NCBI RefSeq assembly: GCF_000247695.1
Contig: NW_004624776.1
Span: 12,805,964-12,869,963, forward strand
DNA: 64,000 nucleotides
Direction: 5' to 3'
From: Heterocephalus glaber
Taxonomy: Eukaryota; Chordata; Mammalia; Rodentia; Bathyergidae
Shown here one piece after another: positions 1-12,611 of this stretch (the stretch's first letter is position 1; every line of letters begins with the position of its first letter). Both the position numbers and the translations under genes were made by a program. The notes beneath the pieces were generated by a model that saw nothing but the letters and a program-made list of their open reading frames with translations, did no database searches and was not told the origin of the DNA.

Positions 1-138
1 GAACAATGTCCTCTGCTTTCTTGCCTTCACAGTTCCATGTGGTTCTCTGAACTTCCCGTACTGCATGCATGACTTACACCACTGCCATCTCTACAACCTT
101 CACTTCCTCTCCCCTTGAGCAACAATCAGTACCAGGGC

Positions 139-535
139 TACCATAACTAAGTACCGCAAACAGAGTGGCTTAAAAAAAACCAGACTTATTCTCTCAGTTC
201 TTGAAGCTAGAATTCCGAACATAGGGCCATGTTCCCTCTGAGACACAAAGGGGAGATAAGTGTGTTCCTAGCCACACACCAACTCCTTAGGTACAGCTGC
301 AACTAACTTCAATACATGCTTGTCATCATGGGGAAATTACATAACAATCTTCCTCTCTGAATGTATCTCTCTTTCATAGGGTTGCCAGGAATTGGATAAT
401 AGGCTCATCCCATTCTAGCATGACCTCATTTTAACTAATGTGCAATGACCCCATTTCCAAACAAAATTATAATCTAAAGTACTATGGGTTAGGAATTAGA
501 CATATCTTTTAGGGGAGACAATCAATTTAACTCAC
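139..535 (-). mobile_element. MLT1-type LTR (ERVL-MaLR), antisense
   Basis: A solitary LTR of the old mammalian MaLR group, read on the minus strand. On the plus strand the recognisable blocks come in the expected order: CCATAACTAAGTACCGCAAA followed by a GAGTGGCTTAAA segment, then the TTCTTGAAGCTAGAATTCC block, and near the far end TGACCTCATTTTAACTAAT, CAATGACCCCATTTCCAAA and GGGTTAGGAATTAGACATAT. These are the reverse complements of conserved MLT1 segments. The central part is shortened and diverged, and no internal retroviral sequence is attached. Subfamily cannot be fixed by eye. Confidence 0.85.
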
Positions 536-1449
536 AAAAGCCATACAATTATCATGGTCACACACAAGAGCCTACAGTACGAGCTTTCTTGCTTGCTCTC
601 TCCTTTTCTGCCCCTCTTCAATATCACCTGTCTTGTTTTGAAAAATGTGTTCTGCCAGCTCACCATCTAGCCAGGTAGTTCTCAGTTTTACCTCTCTGCC
701 CAGCCATGCTGGGCTTCAAGGATACTGATACTGTCCTAATCCTCTTGACTTCCTGTCATGTCCATTTTCTTGAATCTGAAGTCAACAGTCTAAAGTCACA
801 ACTCATGTTCTTAATCTATAGAACACCAAAGAAGAGAGGTGTTCACAATGTCAATGGGTTCATCTCATCTCAAGTGATACTATGTCACTTGACCAAGATG
901 GTATCAAACATTTACTTCCTTTGGAAAGGTTAGGATCATCAAGTTAGATACTTATGGAGGTTGGTGCTGAACAGATTTCTGCCTCAGGTGAGCATTTCAC
1001 CAATGGAACACAGGAGGCAGAGGGTAGGCTGGGGAGAAAGGTCTAAGTCCTTAGTGACTGGGCTGCCAGTGGAAAGAGGATGTGACCAGGAGTTGCTGCT
1101 GGCTTTATGGAAATCATATGCTCTACTGGGGAGCACTGAGTTGATTGAATTACCTGGACACAAAGTGCCAAAGCAAATGCTGCTGGATCTGTGTCTGGCA
1201 GCCCTTCCCTGTAGCCTGACCTGGCCCCAGAGCAGCACTTGTGGGCAGGCTGCTTTTGAGGTAGGAGGCCAGGGCTGGTGGAGCCAAGTAGAAAAGCCAC
1301 CACGATAGCCATCTCTGGAAGACATTTATGATGTGGTGGTTTGCTTCCAAAGGCATATTTCATGCAGAAAATAGGGATCCAAAATGTTTTATGGGAAGAT
1401 GATTCTGGCAGAACTACAGTGTGAAGCTCTACAGTCTGGAACAGACCTG
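536..1449. other. Unassigned stretch, GC-richer around 960-1320
   Basis: No gene or repeat recognised. The part from about 960 to 1320 is GC-richer and open on both strands for roughly 105-115 codons. The overlapping frames on opposite strands, lack of resemblance to known proteins and absence of clear splice or promoter signals make chance openness the likelier reading. Confidence 0.4.
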
Positions 1450-1595
1450 GAACAGAATTGTACCCGTGTCATTCCCTGTGTGACCTTGGGAAGTCACTCA
1501 TAACCTCCAAGCTTGTTGTTTTCTCTGTCATGACAGGCTGCCATTAAGATACAAAGTAATGTAATGAAAGCATTTAAAAAATGCATTGTGCTACA
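1450..1595 (+). repeat. MIR SINE fragment
   Basis: The core TGTGTGACCTTGGGAAGTCA followed by CTCATAACCTCC is the conserved MIR segment. The rest is strongly diverged, as expected for this ancient mammalian SINE. Confidence 0.65.
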
Positions 1596-2205
1596 AAATC
1601 ACAAGTTATTTGTAAATTTGCCTTCAGTGGGCAGAGATTTGCAGAAAGAGAACCCAATCAACATGAATCTAGGTTGTGGTAATGAGAAAATTAAGAAGGC
1701 ATTAGATAGAAAAAGATTTCTAGTTAGAATTCTGAAATAACACATGGTGGCCATGGGAATACCGTGAGATAAAGAGAAGGAAGAGTTGAGAAAGATACCA
1801 GGGTTCTGAATTTGAATTACGTAGGAGTGACAGGAAAATTAACTGAGTGAGGAGTACAGGGAAAGGCTATCCTTTGTTTCGGACTTGGTAACTTCTGGGT
1901 ACTACTGTGTCCTGATAGAAAATGGCCAGAGGAAAGTCTGGTTATGAACACAAAGGAAACACTGGGGCTGGGGCAGTGAACCACCCACCAGAAGCAGTAC
2001 TGGAGATTTCAGCAGCGAATGCTATCATCGAGGTGGAAGCGCAGCATTAGGAGAGGCCAAGAAAGACCCATGGAGTAGATAACGCAATTTAAATTCCTCT
2101 GGTGGTCGGTGTGGTCTTCTTGACACATTTATAATCTCCTTACCTGCTTGCATCATGGCCAGATAACTTACTATACTTACAACTACATGTTAATTGCTCA
2201 TATTC
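1596..2205. other. Unassigned stretch
   Basis: Ordinary AT-rich sequence with no gene, family-level repeat or long open frame that I can support. Confidence 0.4.
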
Positions 2206-2340
2206 CTAACATACCTTCAATTCTGGGAGCACAGGGACTGTATTACTCTTGTGCACCATAGGGTCCAGAAGATACGCCCAATGCTTATTAGCCACACTGA
2301 ACATTTGTAAATATTCTTTGGGATGAATGAATAAATGAGG
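2206..2340 (+). repeat. L2 LINE 3' end fragment
   Basis: Shows the L2 tail pattern: GGGAGCACAGGGACTGTATT, then a degenerate middle, then GAACATTTGTAAATATTCTT and GGGATGAATGAATAAATGAG at the end. Highly diverged and truncated. Confidence 0.65.
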
Positions 2341-2770
2341 GCTGTGAAACTAAGGTGGTCATTGTGAAGAAAAATCAAGGTGACTATCAAAACCTACTTG
2401 GGCTTCCGGTAAACTATTCACTGTAGTCTAGAGGATCCCTGATTACCATGAATAACCTCCCGATCATCTTTAGCTTCTTAAATTCTTGCATTCTCAGAAT
2501 CATTAAAAACATCATTAAAATCTGCCTTCTGCTAATGATATCCACTTGTCTCATAGCCCTCTATAGCTCTGTCTCCCTTCCTCCTCTACCCCCACATTTC
2601 TCCTTTACTCCAGATCATCATAGTACTGACATCTGATGCAATCATCATCTGTCTTCCCTCTGAAGTCCACACTATCACTGACATCTTTGTTCCCATTTTT
2701 GTTGCAGCTACCAAATACACTCTTTCATGGTCTTTTCTTTGGGATAGAGAAGATCGAAAATATAGACTGA
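2341..2770. other. Unassigned stretch
   Basis: No repeat recognised. A 62-codon hydrophobic open frame from 2448 has no family resemblance and is probably chance. Confidence 0.4.
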
Positions 2771-2946
2771 AGCCGGGCGTAGTGGTGCATGTCAGCAATC
2801 CTAGCACTTGGGAGCCTGAGGCAGGAGAATCACAGGGAGTTCGAAGCCAGCCTGGCCTACATAGTGAGTTCAAGGCCAGCCTGAACTACACAGTGAGACC
2901 CTTTCTCCAAAAAACCAAACCAAACAACCAAACAAACAAAACAAAG
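2771..2946 (+). repeat. B1 SINE (7SL-derived)
   Basis: Begins AGCCGGGCGTAGTGGTGCAT, followed by the canonical ATCCTAGCACTTGGGAGCC, GAGGCAGGAGAATCAC and TTCGAAGCCAGCCTGGCC blocks. The segment GAGTTCAAGGCCAGCCTGAA repeats the preceding one, which is the internal duplication typical of full B1 rather than of the shorter proto-B1. A CAAA/CCAAA-rich tail follows (about 2909-2946). It contains an intact-looking A-box (AGTGGTGCAT) and a B-box near GTTCGAAGCC. Confidence 0.9.
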
Positions 2947-3360
2947 ACAAATTGAGGACTATAGAAGACATTTACTTTCCTAAAACCCTACCAGAGAATT
3001 CAGGCCACCTGCCTTTCTCCAGGTGCCCTTCATTCAGCTTATACTTCACAAAACTAAGATTCTCCATAATTCCCAAACTGATCTTCACATTTATACACTT
3101 TTTTAGAACCACCTTTTCTGACCTCTTGCCTATTACAGCACCATTCATTCTTCAAGAAGGGAATTGAATGTGTCACTGCTATCATAGAGCTACAGCACGT
3201 GGATCTCCTTGACCATTGTCTACATTCTTTCTAATACTGTATCTTTTAATACTATATTCAATCCTTACAGATGGCAAGATTTGAAGAGGCTTGGAAGCCA
3301 GGGTAAGAAATTCACTTTTCAAGTCTGTAAAAAAAACGAGAAAATTATTATGGGTCTAGA
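2947..3360. other. Unassigned stretch
   Basis: No gene or repeat recognised between the B1 tail and the hAT-like element. Confidence 0.35.
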
Positions 3361-3527
3361 CCAGTGTTGTGCAGTAGAACTTTCTGTGATAATGGAAATG
3401 TTCTGTACTGTCCACACTTGGGTTTTGAACACCTGAAACAGGACCAATGCTTCTACTGAACTAATATCTTAAGTTAACTTCAATTAAATTTAAAAAGCTA
3501 CACGTGGCCAGTGGATACTATAGTAGG
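3361..3527 (+). mobile_element. hAT-type non-autonomous DNA transposon (MER-type MITE)
   Basis: CAGTGTTGTGCAGTAGAACT followed by TTCTGTGATAATGGAAATGT is the left end of a common mammalian hAT-Charlie MITE whose consensus begins CAGTGCTGTCCAATAGAAC. The right part holds the matching AAAGCTACACGTGGCCAGTG block. The centre is diverged. A second copy lies at 36222-36388. Confidence 0.7.
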
Positions 3528-4789
3528 AAGCAGAGATCTAGAATAGTTGAGGCCACATTGTGAAAGATTTTACAAGGGTAAGTCTGACTCTGGAGAATGG
3601 CAGACAGCATGGCGAGGTGCAGCAGATAAAGCCAGGTAGGAGCCCCTGGCACTGACGTGGACAAGAGGTAGCCCTTTCTCTGCAAAGGAGAACAAAGAAA
3701 TTACTCTTCCTATCACCAAGGCCCCTAGGAGAAGAAAAACAAAACAAGGAACTGGGAGTTTCCTAAACCCCTTCAAAAGGCCAAACCTGGGGTGCTTTTT
3801 TGTTGAGAGTATTAACTTGTCAAACTGGGAGTTTCCTACTGAAAAGCTCTATTGGGCAGATTCTGATCCCTATTAACATGTGCATACTTTCATCATGGCA
3901 AACACAAAGCAATTTCCAGAAAGAATATACAAAATGAAAAACAATCACTTAATATGCTGCCTATCTTTTCCTTTCTGCAAAACTCAAACTTTTTACTTAG
4001 ATACACTTAAGATCACAGATATCTGGTGAAGTATGAAGTATGGTGAGGCTGCTGGAAGTAGAAGGGTGGCAGGATTTTCTCATGTAAAATGGAATGTGGG
4101 CCACACAGTGACTAGAATATCCCGTGTGTACTGTGAACTTAATCAGTTCTCATACTTCTGAACAAAGCCCTGAAATGACTTGCTTACACTCTTACCATCC
4201 TCTTCTTCTCAGAAGGAATTGCACCTTCCATACAACTCCAGTTGGGGAAGAGCTACTGAGCCTAGCAAACAAAAATATCTAAGCTAAACAGGACAAAAAC
4301 CAGTCTAGCCTATCTTTCTTCAAATGCCTGTGAACATTAAGAACATTTCAAGTTAGAAACTCCTTAATTTGAAATTCAATTCTCTGATGTGTGCCACCAA
4401 TCCAATCATTTGCTTGTAACAACTACCTTCCTGTCAGAATACTTATCCTTCACAGCATTACTGATTTTGTAAGTATCAGTAATAAAGCCATTAACACCAT
4501 ATACCCACATGTATACTACATGTAAAAAATCAATAATGAATACACACATATAAACTCAGCCCTCTGAATCCATTGATTTTTATATTCCTCAACTTTGCAT
4601 TAAAAATATTAGGGGAAAAACCCGTACTTGCACTGAACATGTATAGACTTTGTCTATTCCCACATAATACAGTGTAGTAACTACTTACATAGTATTTCCA
4701 TTGTATGACGTACTATAAATAACTTACAGACAGTTTGAAGTATACAGGCAAATGTAAGTAGGTTCTATGTAAATAGTGCACAATATAGT
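3528..4789. other. Unassigned stretch
   Basis: AT-rich DNA. Short overlapping open frames on the minus strand around 3538-3776 (68-69 codons) match nothing I know. No repeat family identified. Confidence 0.4.
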
Positions 4790-5184
4790 CCCCAACTTAC
4801 TAACGAGTTCTGTTTAAGGAGAATGTTTCTAAGTCAGATTTGTTTGTAAGTAAGTCTGACAAAGTGAGTCTTATACATCTTTGATACACTTCCAGACATC
4901 CTGGGCTCTAACTGAGCACTGTACTATTGTACACTATCACACTGTACAGTAAGCATACAGCAGTACAACTGGGACAATGTCTGGCACACATGTGATCTAT
5001 TTCTGTGATTTGTTCACTTTTACAAATATTCATAATGCAAAGTCCATTTGTATCTGTAAAAGTTTGAAACTCCAAAATTCACAAGTCAGATATGTACTGT
5101 ATAAGGGACTTCAGCATCTGTGGATTTCTATATCCAAGGGGCTCCTGAAACCAAATCCCCAAAGATACTGAGGGATGACTGTAT
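4790..5184 (-). mobile_element. Tigger-like (TcMar) DNA transposon remnant
   Basis: The right part reads AAGGGACTTCAGCATCTGTG, then GGATTTCTATATCC, and ends AGATACTGAGGGATGACTGT. Reverse-complemented, this is the known mammalian Tigger-type terminus that starts ACAGTCATCCCTC. The left part, from AGTCCCCAACTTACTAACGA, carries a different end-like sequence, so the copy may be composite. No transposase frame survives. Strand is nominal. Confidence 0.6.
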
Positions 5185-7200
5185 AATTTTTTATATCTAA
5201 CTATATTAATTTGATTTATATAAATACATTCATTACAACAAAATTAAAGCCCAGGTTTTCAAAATGTGTTTACATGCTCTTCTTCCCGAGTCCTTTCCCA
5301 ATTACGGTGGAATGACTTCACTTCCTATCAAAAACACAAAAGGTACTGGTGAGAAAATGTTGTGTTGTCATGTTTCCCAAAATTTTAAAATGAAAAGCTA
5401 CTTGATAAAATTCACAACTTCCACATATTCACAAGTGTCTGAAAACAATTAGAGGTTATTTCTCCATGGAGTCACTTTCCTCCTGGCCTGATTATATTCT
5501 GTCAGTCCCGTTCAACCATTCTCGAGGTTTGATTTTAACTGCAAACACAGGATGCCTTCTAGAAAGGAAGAATGCTAGGTGTATTTATGCACTTACAGAA
5601 TGACAACTGCTGAACAATGGCCCCAGAAAAATTCAACATGGGTCCCACTCAGCCACCTGGCATTACAGGTCACTTGCAAATCCTATAACCAACACCCCCT
5701 CCATGGACATGCACTGTTGCCATTCCAAAGAGTCTGTCCTGCTAGGGCCTCAAGGCTCCACCCTGTCTACTTCATATGTTCACCTACACAAAAGCGAATA
5801 CCAACAGTCTGACACTCAGGCAAGCAATTAAAGTTTAGGATCAAAGAGAATGAGAAAAAGCAGGATGCTCCCATGAAAATGGAGAAGAAAGGAAGAGTAA
5901 AAGGAAATAGGGGCTATGACAAGTTTATATTCATGTAGCTACTGCAGTTTGCTCTCAAACGACTCAGAAACATGACTGTGAAGCTGGTAGGTTCAAAAGG
6001 TCACCAGTTAAAGCATCTTCTGAAGGCAAATGAGAAATGATTTGGATATAGCTTAATCATACTTTCATTTCACTTCACTATCATCTCTGATTCTACTGTA
6101 TTTACTGTTATACAGTAAATAATTATAATTTTTGAAAATTATTCAATTTCACTCTTAATGGCCAATAAATGAGAGGAACTGTACCGCTGATAAGTTAGAA
6201 GCGAAGAGAACATGCCTAAGAACACTCTTTGATTTGAAGTTTGGATTTCATTTACTTTGATGAGAATTTTTCACTCTTCACAGAAAGGAGGAATTACAAA
6301 TTTAAGTCTATTGCAGGGACTATAAATCAATAAACACACTACCTACTCAGAAAAGCAAACATGGAGAGGTTCCTCACAGGGAACCATCTTAACCTTCTCA
6401 TTCTTCAAAGGATGGGGTCAGTAGCCACCAGACACACCAAAGGCCAGGCGGCCTCAACCAATTCCAGAGCCCTATGACTGTCTGTCAGCCTGAAAATGAC
6501 TGGGATGGAAATAGCATTTATTTAAGGATGCATACTTAATAAAATGATCTAATTTGTATACTTACTCCCACACATGGTCAAAGACAAGAAAAAGCAGCTA
6601 AGGGAACACCACAGGTCTTCCTAGAACAAGTTGAGCTCCTTGGGGGCACACATCTGGACCCTCAATAGGAGTTCTGGAAAGGTGCCACAGCCAGCATGAA
6701 TGTTCAGGCCAACCCAAAAGGGGGCAAGGAGCTGGCCGTTTCTCTGGTTGCAGAAATGTTACTTCGGACCAGAAAAATGAAAGATCCTTGCATGGCTGGA
6801 TTTTAACTTATGACACCAACGCCATGAAAATTCCTAGACCATTCCTAAATCTCATGCTTGCGGCAGCATATAGCCAAGGTGCAGCCAGGACCAAACAGAA
6901 TTCTGTAACCACAACCATGCAGCTGAGTTTCCTCTGCCGAGCCATGAAAAAAAGAGAAAAAAAAGCTTGTTTAAAACTTTTGTTTAATGGTGATAAAACA
7001 GTGTATAGACTGTTTAAATTTCCACCAAATATTTTTTGATCATTTCCCCTCATTATTTTCTCTTTTGTGGGGAAAAAAAACCCAACCTGTGTACAAGCAA
7101 GTATAACTAGGACCCAAGCAAATAAAATTCTAAATGTTTCTTCTGCATTTCTGGATTCTTTGTGTAAGTTAGTTCAATGGCTTCCCTACTTTCCTCCCTC
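5185..7200. other. Unassigned stretch
   Basis: No gene or repeat family recognised over 2 kb. A pair of overlapping opposite-strand frames at 6788-7053 (81-83 codons) has no recognisable product. A small perfect inverted repeat lies at 6099-6121. Confidence 0.4.
6099..6121. repeat. Short perfect inverted repeat
   Basis: TATTTACTGT (6099-6108) and ACAGTAAATA (6112-6121) are exact reverse complements around a 3-base TAT loop. It is AT-rich, so chance is plausible. Confidence 0.75.
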
Positions 7201-7256
7201 CCCTCCAACCAACCTTCCTTCCTTCCTTCCTTCCTTTCTTTCTTCTTTCCTTCCAT
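7201..7256. repeat. Pyrimidine-rich CCTT/CTTT simple repeat
   Basis: A run of CTTC and CTTT units, centred on 7215-7250, on the plus strand. It produces a 67-codon open frame ending in Ser-Phe-Leu-Pro repeats that should not be read as a protein. Confidence 0.85.
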
Positions 7257-9120
7257 TTCCAATAGTGTGAAGCATTTTTTAACTTTTTTATCAGCCTAAA
7301 GCATTTCACTATTCACCAAAAGTATTTCAGTATTCACTAATAGTATTCACCAATAGAGGCATATGGAATACTACAGTCATATCTGTAGCTAGGGTTGGAA
7401 ATTAGAGTAACAAACTAGGGAGCAATAAGTGCCAATTTGTAAAATATTACAAAATTAAATTAAATTACTAGGGTTGCATGATTTGTTAAAATAGTTTTTA
7501 CTTTTATACCTATAATTACCTAAGTATTATACAAGATAGGACTGGAGTAATGAGACTCAATTTCCTGTGTGGTATATAGAAATCAGTCCTAGCCTTATAG
7601 CTACAGTATGGTAATCTTCTTGTAACCTCTCCAGGATCTTTATGAAGTTAAGAATTATAAAACAGAATTTCATACAAGTTTATAAAAGATCATCAGTATT
7701 CTCTAGTATATACAGAACTCTGCTAATAGAGCAAGAAAACACAAGACCAAGAGGTAGAGAAGAAAACACTCTCTTCCTTCCCTACCATCTTTCACCCTGG
7801 TAGAAAGAGGGAAGGTTGAATTGTAAGTCACCACTAACTTGGGAATCTTGTAATTTTTTTTCCAATCTAATGCATATTTATATTTTCATTCTGAAAAAGA
7901 AAGCTGCAGAGATTTCCAGGGAATACTGACCATAAAAACTACCGGCTGAACAAAGATTTGCTTGCTGCTAGCCTGTTCCTTGCCTCTTTTCCAATGACTT
8001 ATATTATTCAGCTCTCTCAAACCACTCAAGCCTGTCGATGCGCACTCTGTAATTGCCTCCTTCTTCCTCTGTAAGTCAGTGTCTTCCGGTCTTAAATAAG
8101 CATGTTCACAGTCCTAAAATGTTTTAATAGCTATCATATGCAAGGTAAATTAAATGGCATACATTAGCCCAAAAAGGCAGAGCTGGGACCCAATGTACAG
8201 ACTTTGACCCTGTCCTGAGGTTAAATTCATCTTTACTCTGAGGGGAGTGAAGCCAGCACCTGGCAACCAGGGGAAGCGGCTTCAGAAAAGCTGCTGATGA
8301 AATGAATTTGGGGAATGAAGAAAACAAATGGCAGCCTGAATTAGAAGTTTGGAAGTGAGGGAAAGTGCTCTTGGTGTTTTATAAAAGAAGGCACCTATGT
8401 GGAAAACCAGTTCCTTAGACTTAGGAAATTGAACTCCCCTAACCAAATGTGTTAGAAAAGAACATCTTTCTGTCCTTAATTCCCACCAGAAAAAGAAATG
8501 GAAAGATTTTGCCAGCATAACAATACACTGAGGTGATGCCATGATAAGCAGCCTGTACTTAGAGAAAAGCTGATGTTGTCACAGGTTGAAAATCCCAAAG
8601 ACCAATGATTCCTTCTCTATGACATCTTACAAGACAAGTCAGAATCAAATCAGAGTACCCCGAAGTATCTTGCATTGTCTTTCTAGGAAAAAGTATAATT
8701 TTCAAATAAGACAGAAGCATACAAAGAGACAGGCAAAAAAAGGGACATGTCAGAGAGGCAGGCACTGTCTCCACGTTGGTTCCATCCAAGGTAGATCTGT
8801 GGCAACAACATCCCTCACCAGGCAAGATATACCTTCTTCTCCTCTGTACCTCTCCACAGACCCAGGCGCAGCTGAGGCAGGGCACATAACTGAACCGTAA
8901 ACAGGAAATAACATAAACAGTCTGTTCAGTAACAAAACAGCTGATTACAAATATGGGCTAAGCCTGCTGTGATGGCCCAGGGTGAAATGGACAACAATCA
9001 GTTGTGACTCAAGGCAAAACCTTTAGACCAAATAATGCATACAAGCACATGGCTAGGCTGCAAGGAAATCTGCAAGTTTTTTATTAAGGCATCAAAAATA
9101 TCCACTAAGACAGGAGGTGG
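7257..9120. other. Unassigned stretch
   Basis: No gene or repeat family recognised. Opposite-strand frames of 104 and 108 codons overlap at 8559-8900; mutual overlap and no protein resemblance suggest both are chance. Confidence 0.4.
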
Positions 9121-9572
9121 TCCTACCTTGTTTTTCTCCCAGGAAGGGCTTTCCTAATGTCCTCCCAAAGCCTCGTGCACTCATATGGTAGGCCGAGCTT
9201 TTGGGAGATAACTGGATCATGAGTGTGTGATTGGTTTAATGTGTCCCATGAGCGTGTGATAGGTTTAGTTCTGGGTTTGGATGATGGATTCATTGAAGGG
9301 GGAAGACCTACCCTGGGTGTGGGTGACATCAGCCAACAGACTTGCAGCCTGAATGGAATAAAAAGGGAAAGAAGAAAGAAGTTGTGCTGCCTCCTGCCTA
9401 CTATGCCATGGACTGTTTCTCCTCTGCCATGCCCCCTGCCATGCTGCCCTGCTTTGGAGTTAGCTGACTATGGACTGAAACTTCTACAAACTGCAAGCTA
9501 AAATAAACTTTTTGTCCTTTAACTTGTGAGTATCAAGTATGTTTCTCAGCAATGGGAAAGTAACTAATAACC
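9121..9572 (+). mobile_element. Old MaLR-like LTR, partly composite
   Basis: The 5' part (9180-9245) resembles the MST/THE1-type segment with TTTTGGGAGATAACTGGATC and ATGAG. The middle, GGGGAAGACCTACCCTGGGT, GTGGGTGACATCAGCC and AATAAAAAGGGAAAGAAG, is homologous to 12710-12800. The 3' end, AAATAAACTTTTTGTCCTTT then GCAATGGGAAAGTAACTAAT, is the usual polyadenylation and LTR-end region. No internal coding sequence is attached. Confidence 0.65.
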
Positions 9573-9930
9573 TAGACAAACTCAACAAATTCATTCAAAT
9601 TTTTTAAAAAATCAATTCAAATTTAAAACAATATTTGTGCTTGCTACATTGGTGAGCCAACCCAAACTGGTAAACCACTCTTCTGAAAAATGGTAAACCA
9701 CTCTTTCAATAGTATTTAGACTTAAAAGCTCATTTACTTGGTAAATATTAGTAAACATTTAAGACAGTATGGCTTTATGCCAAGAAATCAGAGAATGCAG
9801 AAGTGAAACAATGTATGATGTCCTTATACATCTTAAAGCCTAAGTGATAGGATGTGTACCAAAAAATAACTACAATACATTGTATTAAAGTTTTAAGAGT
9901 CAAGACAGCGGTAAAGTTAATTAATAAGGA
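9573..9930. other. Unassigned stretch
   Basis: AT-rich sequence between an LTR and an L1 tail. It contains a near-repeat of GGTAAACCACTCTT (about 9670 and 9693), but nothing else recognised. Confidence 0.35.
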
Positions 9931-10070
9931 ATTTTTAAAGTTTTATTTTGCTTTTAATTGTACATATTTATGGGGTACAGTGTGATTTTTCAATACATGT
10001 GTACATTGGATAATGCTAAAATCAGAGTAATTTCCTTTCCAATCTCTCACAACTGGAAGAGTTGACATCT
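9931..10070 (-). mobile_element. L1 3'-UTR fragment, antisense
   Basis: TTGTACATATTTATGGGGTA, CAGTGTGATTTTTCAATACA and TGTGTACATTGGATAATGCT are the reverse complement of the L1MA-type 3'-UTR. It carries neither coding sequence nor a clear poly(A) in this fragment. Confidence 0.8.
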
Positions 10071-10384
10071 AGGCTAGCTTTTGAGAACATAGACTTTGGA
10101 TGAAAAGAAGGTGAGGAAGAGGACAATGGAATAAAGGAAACCACAGAACGAGGACCTCTGGCTCTACATCAGAAACACTGGCTAGCTTAATCCAGTGGAA
10201 AAAGAAAGGACTATAATGGGAATCGGTGGGAAATAAGAATGCAAAGGCACATCAGCTGGACTAGAGAGGCTCCTGAAGGTGAGTTTCAGAAACTGAGCCT
10301 TCCTTTTGAAGTTATTAAAACTGATCAAAGTGAAGTTCTTTAAAATTGATCAAATCAAAGCAGTAATTTAAAAGCTTGATACCG

Positions 10385-10495
10385 GAGATGGTGGTTGCAT
10401 TGTGTTATAAATGTGCTAATCACTACTGAATTGTTCACCTTAAAATGGTTATTTTATGTTACATGAATTTCACCCCAATAACAAAAAGCTAGCAA
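10385..10495 (+). mobile_element. Old L1 3' end fragment
   Basis: ATGGTGGTTGCATTGTGTTA, then TTGTTCACCTTAAAATGGTT and GAATTTCACCCCAATAACAA, is the characteristic end of older mammalian L1 3'-UTRs, finishing in an A-rich stretch. Confidence 0.75.
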
Positions 10496-10935
10496 GAAGT
10501 AATTACCTCTAATTTTGTTTTCCTTCTGTTAGTGGTAAAAGGAAAATAAGCAGATTATTCCTTATAAGAACAGACTGAATAAAATGAGTCCATCTAAGGA
10601 AAGAAAAAGCAGACATGTTTTGGATCATCTAACCTTGCTTCTACCCAGAAAACTTTAATCAGTTGCACATTCACTCTGGAGCTCACTTCCTTGACCCACT
10701 TACCCTTAAAGCAGAGTTAAATGCATGTTCATTTGGCATATGCCCTTTTGGTGTTGTCAATTTAACATCTATAGTAAGGATGACACCAAAAACACTCACT
10801 TTTAATCTCCTCCTCAAATCAAATAGTTGTTATAATAATCAATCTCTGTGTGATATAGTGAAATATATACTTGGTCATTATCTTGCTTCCTGGTATACAA
10901 CTTCTAAGATTCATGAGCTCTCCAAAGTGACGGCT
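10496..10935. other. Unassigned stretch
   Basis: No repeat or gene recognised. A 94-codon plus-strand frame (10663-10947) runs into the following LTR and resembles no known protein. Confidence 0.4.
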
Positions 10936-11550
10936 TTCCTATGCTAATGAGTCGACTGTGGCTGGCACCTCCCAGATAGCTTCAGAATGGGGGATGGTTA
11001 CCAAAAGACCTAGTCAGGATTAGAAAGTGGAATTTTTCAGTCTCACTCACCCTCCAAACTCCTGGGAAAGGGAGCAGGCCAGAAGGCTAAATTGATCATG
11101 AATAGCCAATGATCTAATCATAATCAAGCATGCCTATGTAATGAAACTTCCATAACACGTGCAGGTTCCCTCATAGTAGGCATGAAAGCTCTACACCCTT
11201 CTCCTATACCTTTGCCTTATTCATCTCTTCCATCTGGCTAGTCATCTTTGTAATAAAATAGTAAATGTGTTTCCTCAAGTTCTGTGAACAAATCAACTGA
11301 ACCTAAAGAGGGGATTGTGGGAACTCTAATTTAGCGTATCAGCCAGAATTGATAGGTAATAACCTAGGATTTGGGATTGGCATCTGAGATGGGGAAGTCT
11401 TGTGGGACTGAACTCTCAACCTGTGGGATATGACTTTACCTCTGATACATAGCATCAGAAATAAATTAAGTAAGAGGATATCCAGTTTGTATTTGTTGCA
11501 GAAATGATTGTTCCTGGTGGGGAGAAATCCCCTTACACTTTTTGGTGATC
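10936..11550 (+). mobile_element. ERVL-like LTR, copy A
   Basis: A solo LTR of an old mammalian class III type. Recognisable blocks in order: CTATGCTAATGAG near the start, CCAAAAGACCTAGTCAGGAT, CATGCCTATGTAATGAAACT with TCCATAA, TTTGTAATAAAATAGTAAAT (polyadenylation region), GTCTTGTGGGACTGAACTCT, CAACCTGTGGGATATGACTT, and the GGTGGGGAGAAATCC end. The same family recurs at 35085-35757, and the two copies align along most of their length. Family name not certain. No gag, pol or env follows. Confidence 0.8.
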
Positions 11551-12611
11551 AAAGGTAAAGTATTCTGTGTTGATTGTTGTTAAAGTATAGTAGGTGAAAC
11601 TGAGTTTGGTTTTTTCCTTATAACCTCACCCTATATTTCATATAGCCAACTTTAACTTGGAACCATTGATTTAAAAATGTGTCCTTAAATTTAACAATTA
11701 AAATGTTCCAAAGAATAGATCCTCATGAAGTTTAAGTACCTGTGTCATACTGTGACAATACTTGGATACAAGAAAGCAAACCTGCCTGGGGTTGGGAAAA
11801 CATTTTATAAATCTGGCTTAACAACCCTTGATGTCCTTTCTGTTGGCCAAGAAAAACCAAGGGAGAGAAACAGCATTCTTAATCTTAACATTTCTACCAC
11901 ATATTTTATGGACACATAAGCCTTAAAAAGCAAACTATGATTTAAGTTTTCAGCCAACATGCTTCTTGTATGTATCCATGGTTTCCAAAATTCAAGATCA
12001 AATAACAGGAGGACTAATTCAGATTAAGTCCTTACCTGGCAGAGGCACAACTGTACAAACATGTATTAGCATTCTTCCCCATGAGCCTCATATCCTTGGC
12101 TACATTTTACACAAGTTGCTAATACCAGAATGAAAGTCTGAAAGGGACTGAAAGTCTGCCCACAGCAGCTCTGTGCTTGGGAAAAATAACACATCCCCCC
12201 AGTTCTGCCCTACATATTGCAAAATTCATGTACATAAATGAATGCTTTGTCTTAATTTCAGGTAGGTTGGTATAATCCTGATTAGTGAGGGTTATTAACT
12301 TGAAAGCCAGTCCTTATCGGGAATGTTCCTCTCCCCTATGAAGGAAATGTTGCATTTACTGCTACACCATGCCGTGCACTGGGAATTGGGAATTCCACCC
12401 ACCCAGGCTCTGCTGGCCATGCATTTGCTATTCCTACTGTCGTGTATATCTGAGCTCAAGAATTCATGGACACACTGCTCCTGGTCTTAAAGGTTTCATT
12501 TATCTGCAATCCCATAGAAAACTGTTTTCTTAATACTACAATATTCTGAACTCAAGTGTGCATATTCTTGAATATATCAATAGATATTTTTGAGTGGCAA
12601 AATTCTCTCAG
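11551..12611. other. Unassigned stretch
   Basis: No gene or repeat family recognised between two LTRs. Confidence 0.4.

Noticed and set aside
1..138. Exon or promoter at the window start
   Set aside because: No open frame, CpG cluster or recognisable signal; simply unassigned.
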